DNA of 39,296 bases from contig NZ_JYLL01000046.1 in assembly GCF_001439695.1 (NCBI RefSeq), positions 1 through 39,296 on the forward strand, read 5' to 3'. A program made the position numbers and the translations under genes. Every line of letters starts with the position of its first letter. Within the stretch, counting starts at the first letter, position 1. Positions 33,549 to 39,296 of this stretch are shown here, piece after piece. The notes under the pieces are model-generated. The model saw only the letters and a program-made list of their open reading frames with translations. It searched no databases and had not been told where the DNA came from. The DNA comes from Pseudomonas veronii (GTDB lineage: Bacteria; Pseudomonadota; Gammaproteobacteria; Pseudomonadales; Pseudomonadaceae).

Positions 33549-33693
33549 GAAATAGGGGGCAGACCACATTTTGCATTTAAGGAGTTTTCGTGACTATTGT
33601 TCAGTCCTTTAAAAAGAGAGTTATCCGAGGAGTGGTATGTCGTCCGAAGACTGTTTTTTCTTAGTCTTATAATGGTGGTCTGACCCCTATTTC
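33549..33693 (+). mobile_element. MITE copy F (145 bp, diverged)
   Basis: Same length as the others; its left end has one change (GGGGGCAGACCAC where the others have GGGGTCAGACCAC). It cuts the minus-strand toxin remnant. The right flank leads to a terminator and the intact conserved small gene. Confidence 0.88.
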
Positions 33694-33735
33694 TCTTTAA
33701 TGGTGGGGCCTAGAGTTGATTATCTGCACAAACCG

Positions 33736-33755
33736 GGGCGGCACTAAGGCCGCCC
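33736..33755. terminator. Bidirectional terminator-like hairpin
   Basis: GGGCGGC (33736-33742) and GCCGCCC (33749-33755) form a perfect 7-bp stem with a 6-base loop, followed by GATTTTATT. It lies just after the stop of the minus-strand gene at 33764-34033, the same relative position as the hairpin at 27200-27226 beside its paralogue. Confidence 0.65.
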
Positions 33756-33763
33756 GATTTTAT

Positions 33764-34033
33764 TCAGGTTGGATCGGCATTGAGCCTGCGGCTGATCACA
33801 TCCAACAAATCACACCCATCGCGCAGCGGAATCGCCAGTAGATGGGCAAAGTCTTGCAGCACCACGGCATCGCTGCTGAGCTGTTCGCGAAAGGCTAGGT
33901 TTTCCAGCAGTTGGGTGACGGCTCGAATCCGGTACACGGCGGCGTCGTGGAGGACGTCGAGGGGTGCCTGAGTGTCGATGAGCAGGGCGGGTACGGTGCT
34001 ATCGTGACCGGTTAGGGGCATGTATCGATTCAT
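33764..34033 (-). CDS. Small conserved Pseudomonas protein (intact copy)
   Basis: An 89-aa soluble protein (MNRYMPLTGHDSTVPALLID, 20 residues, then APLDVLHDAAVYRIRAVTQL and DGCDLLDVISRR). It is helical with no signal peptide. It resembles the small Pseudomonas-restricted DUF3077-type proteins, a tentative link. The clipped paralogue at 27235 shares nearly every position and is likewise the gene that follows a CDI array, in the opposite orientation. That suggests the gene is a fixed neighbour of this type of locus. Function unknown. Confidence 0.7.
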   Translation of the reverse strand: MNRYMPLTGHDSTVPALLIDTQAPLDVLHDAAVYRIRAVTQLLENLAFREQLSSDAVVLQDFAHLLAIPLRDGCDLLDVISRRLNADPT

Positions 34034-34064
34034 TTGAAGTCTCGTTTAGAGGGTATGAGATCTA

Positions 34065-34095
34065 CCACCTAATCGTCGCCAAACGAATTAGGTGG
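34065..34095. other. Stem-loop in the leader of the small gene
   Basis: CCACCTAAT (34065-34073) and ATTAGGTGG (34087-34095) form a perfect 9-bp stem with a 13-base loop, about 30 bp upstream of the minus-strand start at 34033. It may be part of that gene's 5' leader. The rest of 34096-34465 has no supportable gene on either strand; it is GC-rich and has scattered short open frames only. Confidence 0.45.
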
Positions 34096-34468
34096 CAGCT
34101 GTACGCAGGTTGGCGAACCGGAAACGAGTAACCGGCAGACCCGAAGGCCTCCCACGCACAGCCGCCATAACAGCGACTCTGCGGGTGCAAAATGCCTGCA
34201 AAAAAACGCAGAACGCTTTTGCACTCGTTTACGGATCGCCAAATCCGATCGCCCGGTTGGGCGACGGCCGGACTATAAGCCCCCTGCCCAAAACCACGCA
34301 AGGTATAGCACCCCGCCACTCCCTCAAGCCCCGCAGCCCTCAAACGCCCCACCCGGTCGGGTTGCATGGATTGCAGCGTTTTCAAATGACATGAGTGGAT
34401 GGGGTAATGCTCAAGGCGCGTTACGCGTTCCAAGCCAGAACGCCGCCGGGTCAAGGGCAAACACTGTA

Positions 34469-34560
34469 CCTGTGGCGAGGGAACAAGCTCCCGCGCCACA
34501 GGTCGCTTTTCGAGCGTTGTGTTTTTTCACTGAGCAGCGTGAGGGCTGGCCTGCCCTCAC
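34469..34560. repeat. REP-like hairpin plus terminator-like hairpin
   Basis: A REP-type palindrome at 34469-34502 (arms CCTGTGGCG and CGCCACAGG around GAACAAGCTCCC) is followed by GTGAGGGC (34539-34546) / GCCCTCAC (34553-34560). The second hairpin is 15 bp past the stop of the minus-strand lipoprotein gene at 34575 and could end its transcript. Confidence 0.6.
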
Positions 34561-34574
34561 AGCGACTTTTGACC

Positions 34575-35162
34575 TCAGAACAACTTGCGCTGCACCGCCT
34601 CATCCAGCGTGCTGCGCGTCAACGCCTCCACCACTTCCCGCGTGTCCGCCTGGAACGGGATGCCCACGATCAGCACCAGGTGCATCCAGGTGCGTACCGA
34701 CTCACTCTTTTTCACGCGCCCGAGTTCTTTGCCGTCTTTGTCCTTGAACACGGTTTCCAGGGTGAAGGTGTTCTTCGCCGTGGACGGGATGATGAAGAAC
34801 GTCACGCCAGTGATGATCGCCGAGGCCATGTTGAACTGTTCGTTGTTGTACAGGGTGGCGTCGGCGTAGATGTCCGAGTCGACCTTGTCGGTGCTCACCC
34901 GCGAGAAGCGGTTGGACTGGCGAAACGAATCCGCCACGGCCTTTTCCCACAACGCCGCCGGAGCGCCGGCTGCAGTGTTGCCCGGGCCGCTGTTGACCTG
35001 GCGGAGCGCGGTGGTACGCACGAACGCCGTGGGTTTTTGCGCCGGTGCGTTGGCGGTCGGCGGCCAGGTGTGCACAGGCGGCAGTTCGTGTTGCGAGTAA
35101 GACACGCAACCTGTCAGCAAGATGGCCGCGAGGACCAGGCTGTGTTTGATCAATCCTTTCAT
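34575..35162 (-). CDS. Lipoprotein of unknown function
   Basis: A 195-aa lipoprotein (signal ILLTGC, Cys19) with AAGGAG 7 bp before the ATG. The N-terminal mature part is Pro/Ala-rich, followed by a mixed domain with a short hydrophobic segment (SAIITGVTFFIIPS). It lies 16 bp after the other minus-strand lipoprotein gene, so the two form an operon facing away from the CsgG/DUF4810/DUF799 genes. The beta-rich middle recalls small outer-membrane lipoproteins that work with CsgG-like partners, but I do not recognise the family. Confidence 0.7.
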   Translation of the reverse strand: MKGLIKHSLVLAAILLTGCVSYSQHELPPVHTWPPTANAPAQKPTAFVRTTALRQVNSGPGNTAAGAPAALWEKAVADSFRQSNRFSRVSTDKVDSDIYADATLYNNEQFNMASAIITGVTFFIIPSTAKNTFTLETVFKDKDGKELGRVKKSESVRTWMHLVLIVGIPFQADTREVVEALTRSTLDEAVQRKLF

Positions 35163-35178
35163 GTGTCGCTCCTTGAAA

Positions 35179-35790
35179 TTACGGTTTGGCCAGCTTCGCG
35201 GTAGCGGTGTCGAGCAGTTGCGCGACCAGTTCGTTCAGTTGCTTGGCGCCCATGGTTGGGGCCCAGTATTCGCGACCGTAGAGGCCGACGTTGCGCTCGA
35301 ACTTGACCTCGTGTTTGGCGCTCGCCAGTTCCTTGCCATCGCGATCGACGATCACCAGGTCGCCGGCCACGTCAAAGGTGTCGACGTAGATCGGGCCGTT
35401 GACCCAGATCCAGACCGTCAGCGTCAGCAAGGCGCCGGGGACATAGCCCGGGTGTATGCCACGGTGGCCCTTGAGGGAGGTCATGTTGAACTTGAGCGAC
35501 ACGTCCTGCTCGCCCAGGCGCACGGGGTATTCGGTGACCTGCTTGAAGTAGCCCGCAGTACTCACGTACTGATTGAGCTGGGCGGTCAGCGAGCGGCTGA
35601 TCGCGGTCTTGTTGGCGTCGTTGACGTCGGCGACGCTCACCGTCACATCGGCGACTTGTGCGCTGCGCGGGCTGGTGACGGCGGCAGGGTGGAGCGGGGC
35701 GCCAATGGGGCCGGTGACGGTGTAGGACACACAACCGGTCATCGACAGGGCGGCGATCAGGGTCGCTGCTCGGAAGAGGTTTTTCAACAC
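35179..35790 (-). CDS. Lipoprotein of unknown function
   Basis: A 203-aa lipoprotein (signal LSMTGC, Cys20), GTG start with AGGGAT upstream. The mature part has alternating strands and helices, a hydrophobic stretch (GALLTLTVWIWVNGPIYVD) and a C-terminal amphipathic helix. First gene of a two-gene minus-strand operon. It is divergent from the CsgG-family gene across a 328-bp control region, which suggests shared regulation or a shared envelope function. Family not recognised. Confidence 0.7.
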   Translation of the reverse strand: MLKNLFRAATLIAALSMTGCVSYTVTGPIGAPLHPAAVTSPRSAQVADVTVSVADVNDANKTAISRSLTAQLNQYVSTAGYFKQVTEYPVRLGEQDVSLKFNMTSLKGHRGIHPGYVPGALLTLTVWIWVNGPIYVDTFDVAGDLVIVDRDGKELASAKHEVKFERNVGLYGREYWAPTMGAKQLNELVAQLLDTATAKLAKP

Positions 35791-35888
35791 GCAATATCCC
35801 TATTAATAAATGAGCCAGGCCACTGTCTCGACTGACGGGCCGAAAACTTGAGGAATGTGCGTCACCGCACGCGCTCCGACGAAACACC

Positions 35889-35916
35889 TTGAGAACCCCT
35901 CTCAACCCCGTAAAAT
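35889..35916 (+). promoter_or_regulatory. Candidate promoter for the CsgG/DUF4810/DUF799 operon
   Basis: TTGAGA (35889-35894), 16 bp, TAAAAT (35911-35916). It would give a leader of about 195 bases before the CsgG-family start. The rest of the divergent gap (35791-36118) holds no gene that I can support; an open frame over 35855-36109 has no ribosome site or conserved look. Confidence 0.45.
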
Positions 35917-36118
35917 GCTGCAGCCGTTGCGACCCGACATGTTCAGGGATGAAGTCAGTTACGCGCGAGTTCTTGCCTTTGCGCAGGCCAGCCTGCCTCC
36001 CTCCCTGAAACTGCCGCCCTTGGCCCGACGCCTTCGACCTCGAAGGGGTGGGTATCGCCTCGTGCCCGGTTTCTCGCTACACCGAGCGCTGCTGATTTCC
36101 TCACTTTAGGAGCAACAT

Positions 36119-36799
36119 GTGAAAACACTGTCCCAAATCCTGCTGTCCGGCGTTGCCGTCGCAGCGCTGCTGACCGTGGCCGGTTGCGCCACGGAGAGCA
36201 ACCGCGCGATGCCGGTGGAACAGGTCGCCAGCGCCCACGTCGCCTATTCCGGCGTGCGCGTGCCGATTGCCGTGGGCAAGTTCGATAACCGCTCCAGCTA
36301 CATGCGCGGCATCTTCTCCGACGGCGTCGACCGTCTCGGCGGCCAGGCCAAGACCATCCTGATCACCCACCTGCAGCAGACCAACCGCTTCAGCGTGCTG
36401 GACCGCGACAACATGGGCGAAATTTCCCAGGAAGCCGCGATCAAAGGCACCGTGCAGAAGCTCAAAGGCGCTGATTACGTGGTGACCGGCGATGTGACCG
36501 AGTTCGGCCGCAAAGAAACCGGCGACCGCCAGTTGTTCGGCATCCTCGGCCGTGGCAAGACGCAAGTGGCCTACGCCAAAGTCGCGTTGAATATCGTCAA
36601 CATCAGCACTTCCGAAGTGGTGTATTCCACCCAGGGTGCCGGTGAGTACGCGCTGTCCAACCGTGAAGTGATCGGCTTCGGCGGCACCGCCAGCTACGAC
36701 TCCACCCTCAATGGCAAGGTGCTCGACCTGGCCATGCGTGAAGCGATCAACCGCCTGGTCGACGGCATCAACGCCGGCGCCTGGAACCCGCGCAACTGA
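36119..36799 (+). CDS. CsgG/HfaB-family outer-membrane lipoprotein
   Basis: A 226-aa lipoprotein (signal LTVAGC, Cys23) from GTG 36119 with AGGAG 6 bp before it. VPIAVGKFDNRSSYMRGIFS, LITHLQQTNRFSVLDRDNM and GADYVVTGDVTEFGRKETGD are typical of CsgG-family proteins. Unlike curli secretion channels, which occur with other csg genes, this one sits in the CsgG-DUF4810-DUF799 trio found in many proteobacteria, whose role is in the outer membrane but not well defined. The two following genes are closely spaced and co-oriented. Confidence 0.87.
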   Translation: MKTLSQILLSGVAVAALLTVAGCATESNRAMPVEQVASAHVAYSGVRVPIAVGKFDNRSSYMRGIFSDGVDRLGGQAKTILITHLQQTNRFSVLDRDNMGEISQEAAIKGTVQKLKGADYVVTGDVTEFGRKETGDRQLFGILGRGKTQVAYAKVALNIVNISTSEVVYSTQGAGEYALSNREVIGFGGTASYDSTLNGKVLDLAMREAINRLVDGINAGAWNPRN

Positions 36800-36828
36800 T
36801 TGGCAACCTCTCAAGGAGTAGTACACGG

Positions 36829-37191
36829 ATGAGCAAGGCAGTGAAGTTGGCGCTGATGCTGACAGCAATCGCGACGGTCGCCGGGTGCCAGACGGCGCCT
36901 CAACCCCTGTATCAATGGGAAAGCTACCAGCCGCAGGTTTACGAGTACTTCAAGGGCGAGCCCAAGGAAGCGCAGGTCGAGGCCCTGGAGCGCGATCTGC
37001 AGAAGATCAACGCCAGTGGCCGCAAAGCACCGCCGGGTTACCACGCCCACCTGGGCATGCTGTACCTGAGCATGGGCAAGGATGACCAGATGGTGCAGGA
37101 GTTCCGCACCGAGAAGGCGCTGTTCCCCGAATCCGCTGCGTACATGGACTTTCTGCTGAAAAACGCCAAGACTGGAGTCGCCACCAAATGA
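36829..37191 (+). CDS. DUF4810 lipoprotein
   Basis: A 120-aa lipoprotein (signal IATVAGC, Cys20), ATG with AAGGAG about 10 bp upstream. PLYQWESYQPQVYEYFKG and PPGYHAHLGMLYLSMGKDDQ match DUF4810 proteins, which have a short TPR-like helical fold. It overlaps the DUF799 gene by ATGA. Presumed to act with its two neighbours in the outer membrane. Confidence 0.88.
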   Translation: MSKAVKLALMLTAIATVAGCQTAPQPLYQWESYQPQVYEYFKGEPKEAQVEALERDLQKINASGRKAPPGYHAHLGMLYLSMGKDDQMVQEFRTEKALFPESAAYMDFLLKNAKTGVATK

Positions 37192-37841
37192 GCCTATTGA
37201 AACTCACCGGCGCCTTGCTGGCCCTGGCCTTGCTCGGCGGTTGCGCGGCACCGAAGACGATTGATTACACGGCATACAAACAGGCGCGGCCGAAGTCGAT
37301 CCTGGTGCTGCCGCCGATCAATGAATCGCCGGAAGTGCAGGCGTCCTACAGCATGGTTTCGCAGGTGACCTACCCGTTGGCCGAAGCCGGCTACTACGTG
37401 TTGCCGATTGCCCTGGTGGACGAAACCTTCCGCCAGAACGGCCTGACCACCGCCAACGATATCCAGGGCGTGCCGCCGGCCAAGCTGCATGACATCTTCG
37501 GTGCGGATGCAGCGCTGTACATCACCATCAGCGAGTACGGCACCCAGTACATGCTGATCTCCAGCAACACCGCGGTGACCGCCTCGGCCAAACTGGTGGA
37601 CCTGCGCACCGGCACCACCCTGTGGACCGGCTCGGCGCGCGCGTCCAGTGAGGAAGGCAACAATAACAACGGCGGCGGCCTGGTGGGCATGTTGATCACA
37701 GCGGCGGTCAAGCAGGTGATCAACAGCTCCACCGACGCAGCGCATCCGATCGCGGGCATCACCAGTGCGCGCCTGCTCTCGGCAGGGCAGCGCACCGGGC
37801 TGCTGTACGGTCCGCGCAACCCGAAATACGGTACGGACTGA
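37188..37841 (+). CDS. DUF799 (GNA1162-like) lipoprotein
   Basis: A 217-aa lipoprotein (signal LALLGGC, Cys19). RPKSILVLPPINESPEVQAS and YPLAEAGYYVLPIALVDETF are characteristic of DUF799, the family of the meningococcal surface antigen GNA1162. It is the third gene of the trio and ends about 24 bp before the 181-bp repeat array begins. Function in the outer membrane unknown. Confidence 0.9.
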   Translation: MSLLKLTGALLALALLGGCAAPKTIDYTAYKQARPKSILVLPPINESPEVQASYSMVSQVTYPLAEAGYYVLPIALVDETFRQNGLTTANDIQGVPPAKLHDIFGADAALYITISEYGTQYMLISSNTAVTASAKLVDLRTGTTLWTGSARASSEEGNNNNGGGLVGMLITAAVKQVINSSTDAAHPIAGITSARLLSAGQRTGLLYGPRNPKYGTD

Positions 37842-37864
37842 TCTCAGCGAAGGTCAAAGGTGGG

Positions 37865-38950
37865 AGGTGTTATCTAAACCAGGATTCAGGCGGGGCAGCG
37901 CGCCGGGCTGAGTTAACCGTCTCGATTCTGGCACCACCGAAGATCAAATGTGGGAGGGAGCTTGCTCTCGATGGCGGTGGGTCAGTCGCCCGATGCAGTG
38001 GCTGACAGTTGGCAATCGGGGGCAAGCCCCCTCCCACACTGATTGAGGTGTTATCTAAACCAGGATTCAGGCGGGGCAGCGCGCCGGGCTGAGTTAATCG
38101 TCTCGATTCTGGCACCACCAAAGATCAAAGGTGGGAGGGAGCTTGCTCCCGATGGCGGTGGGTCAGTCACCCGATGCAGTGGCTGACGCTTGGTCATCGG
38201 GGGCAAGCCCCCTCCCACACTGATTGAGGTGTTATCTAAACCAGGATTCAGGCGGGGCAGCGCGCCGGGCTGAGTTAACCGTCTCGATTTTGGCACCACC
38301 GAAGATCAAATGTGGGAGGGAGCTTGCTCTCGATGGCGGTGGGTCAGTCGCCCGATGCAGTGGCTGACAGTTGGCAATCGGGGGCAAGCCCCCTCCCACA
38401 CTGATTGAGGTGTTATCTAAACCAGGATTCAGGCGGGGCAGCGCGCCGGGCTGAGTTAATCGTCTCGATTCTGGCACCACCGAAGATCAAAGGTGGGAGG
38501 GAGCTTGCTCCCGATGGCGGTGGGTCAGTCGCCGGATGCAGTGGCTGACGCTTGGTCATCGGGGGCAAGCCCCCTCCCACACTGATCGAGGTGTTATCTA
38601 AACCAGGATTCAGGCGGGGCAGCGCGCCGGACTGAGTTAACCGTCTCGATTTTGGCACCACCGAAGATCAAATGTGGGAGGGAGCTTGCTCCCGATGGCG
38701 GTGGGTCAGTCACCCGATGCAGTGGCTGACGCTTGGTCATCGGGGGCAAGCCCCCTCCCACACTGATTGAGGTGTTATCTACACCAGGATTCAGGCGGGG
38801 CAGCGCGCCGGACTGAGTTAACCGTCTCGATTCTGGCACCACCGAAGATCAAAGGTGGGAGGGAGCTTGCTCCCGATGGCGGTGGGTCAGTCACCCGATG
38901 CAGTGGCTGACAGTTGGCAATCGGAGGCAAGCCCCCTCCCACACTGACCG
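37865..38950. repeat. Six tandem 181-bp REPIN units
   Basis: Units start at 37865, 38046, 38227, 38408, 38589 and 38770, each beginning AGGTGTTATCTAAACCAGG; a degenerate seventh start is at 38951. Every unit contains two REPs in opposite orientation (GGGAGGGAGCTTGCTCCCGA and CGGGGGCAAGCCCCCTCCCA). Units 1 and 3 share variants (AATGTGGG, GCTTGCTCTCG, ACAGTTGGCAATC), as do 2 and 4 (AAGGTGGG, GCTTGGTCATC). That indicates a 362-bp dimer that was copied; unit 5 is a mosaic and unit 6 ends like unit 1. The frame across each unit is open on the minus strand but is not a gene. This fills 37842-39039 together with a short unremarkable stretch. Confidence 0.93.
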
Positions 38951-39039
38951 AGGCGATATCTAATCCAGGGTTTAACCCGAACACCCCGCACCCTGCGTCT
39001 GACCTTGTGAACGGATCATTCTTTCACGAGGTTCAGTCC

Positions 39040-39219
39040 ATGTCCCATCCTCTGCTTTTCCTGCGTCCTGCTGCCCAGGGCTTTGCGGTTACCTTGCTGG
39101 TGGCGCTGGCCGGTTGTGGGCTGTCTTCGTCCCCTGATTTAGCCAAACCGACTGAGCCCGTCGCCGAGCGTAAGCGTCCAGCCGCCCCACCTTTACTCAG
39201 GTTGAGGCGCGAGGGGTAA
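39040..39219 (+). pseudogene. Lipoprotein gene 5' end interrupted by IS66 end
   Basis: An N-terminus of about 43 native residues: a lipoprotein signal (LLVALAGC, Cys26) and a short mature part to EPVAE, with GAGG 8 bp before the ATG. It resembles the signal and lipobox of RND-pump periplasmic adaptors, a moderate-confidence reading. At 39170 the IS66 end begins and the frame runs out at 39219 in foreign sequence, so the gene is truncated in this strain. Confidence 0.6.
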
Positions 39220-39296
39220 TAGCTCATCGATCCGGCTGTTGGGCCAGCTGGGTAGTTTTTCCAGCGTATCCTTGAGCCAAGCGGCGGGTTCGATGC
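39170..39296. mobile_element. IS66-family element, one end (continues off window)
   Basis: The sequence from 39170 starts GTAAGCGTCCAG, as expected for IS66-family terminal repeats, and the transposase coding end lies 23 bp inside. IS66 elements make 8-bp target duplications; the copy on this side would be CGCCGAGC (39162-39169), but the other side is not visible. Confidence 0.75.
39193..39296 (-). CDS. tnpC: IS66 transposase (TnpC), C-terminal end, partial
   Basis: The minus strand codes for IEPAAWLKDTLEKLPSWPNS followed by RIDELLPLAPQPE and a stop. W-L-x-D-x-L-x-x-L-P followed by N-x-R-I-D-E-L-L-P is the hallmark of the extreme C-terminus of IS66 TnpC. The start is beyond the window. It adjoins the element's end and is read away from the interrupted lipoprotein gene's promoter. 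Confidence 0.85.
   Translation of the reverse strand, partial: IEPAAWLKDTLEKLPSWPNSRIDELLPLAPQPE

Noticed and set aside
25911..33693. Protein-coding frame shared by all MITE copies (minus-strand reading ending GLTPIS)
   Set aside because: Only about 45 codons, no start or ribosome site, and it extends into unrelated flanks in each copy. Chance open frame inside the element.
34062..34499. 145-aa minus-strand frame and the overlapping plus-strand frames upstream of the small gene
   Set aside because: Arg/Cys/Pro-rich, no consistent start, and it spans the stem-loop and REP hairpin; more likely leader and repeat DNA.
35855..36109. 84-aa plus-strand open frame upstream of the CsgG-family gene
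   Set aside because: No ribosome site, low-complexity Arg/Leu/Pro composition, and it covers the probable promoter and leader.
36119..36799. Curli secretion gene csgG proper
   Set aside because: No csgA, csgB, csgE or csgF nearby; the DUF4810 and DUF799 neighbours define a different trio.
37865..38950. Possible CRISPR array
   Set aside because: Repeat unit is 181 bp with no unique spacers; both parts of each unit are repeated. No cas genes nearby.
37870..38984. Series of 82-aa minus-strand open frames at 181-bp intervals
   Set aside because: They are the same repeat unit read in successive frames; no ribosome sites and no coding bias. Explained by the tandem REPIN array.
1..39296. tRNA, rRNA or known riboswitch
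   Set aside because: I saw no cloverleaf-like or recognised aptamer sequence; a covariance-model scan would be needed to exclude short ones.

Overview
The window looks like a chromosomal segment of a fluorescens-group Pseudomonas. The evidence is the high-GC codon use, the Pseudomonas-type REP/REPIN hairpins (cores like GGGGGCAAGCCCCCT at both ends), and the gene families present. Everything here was read from sequence and translation alone; no database search was run.

Layout: (1) 1-523, REP/REPIN repeats, an IS-end-like fragment and a MarR-type promoter/operator. (2) 524-5589, a five-gene overlapping operon for a MarR regulator and an Aae-type tripartite aromatic-acid/drug efflux pump (FUSC permease, DUF1656, HlyD-type adaptor, NodT-type outer-membrane lipoprotein). 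(3) 5686-7964, a two-TM protein of unknown function and a DUF945 (YdgA-like) protein. (4) 8267-14585, pgaABCD for making, deacetylating and exporting poly-N-acetylglucosamine, a biofilm matrix polymer. (5) 15018-24947, a two-partner-secretion contact-dependent-inhibition locus (cdiB, a 2618-aa cdiA, cdiI).

(6) 24948-33693 is the most unusual part: a graveyard or reservoir of displaced toxin tips and immunity genes. At least six further toxin C-termini without starts or secretion domains are each followed by a small, often ATGA- or TAATG-overlapping, immunity gene. Five start, within 2-18 nt of the previous immunity stop, at a shared DNA word GGTGCAAAAG (encoding Gly-Ala-Lys) or a degenerate form of it. 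The resident cdiA has GGTTGCAAAAG, in the same Ala-Lys reading frame, where its variable tip begins. Two more cdiA 3' fragments are embedded in the array. Interspersed are six 145-bp copies, all in one orientation, of a MITE with 19-bp terminal inverted repeats. 18 bp of that repeat also forms the end of an IS4-family transposase remnant at 32449-32857, so the likely parent IS family is present. Several MITE copies sit exactly at breaks between unrelated toxin or cdiA fragments. This suggests that the GGTGCAAAAG hinge (cassette exchange) and MITE homology (deletion or fusion) have both shaped the array.

(7) 33764-37841 holds a conserved small minus-strand gene (a second, 5'-clipped copy lies at 27235-27489), two minus-strand lipoproteins, and a divergent CsgG/DUF4810/DUF799 lipoprotein trio. 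(8) 37865-38950 is a tandem array of six 181-bp units, each carrying an inverted pair of REPs. (9) 39040 to the end is the start of a lipoprotein gene (probably an RND periplasmic adaptor) interrupted by the end of an IS66-family element that runs off the window.
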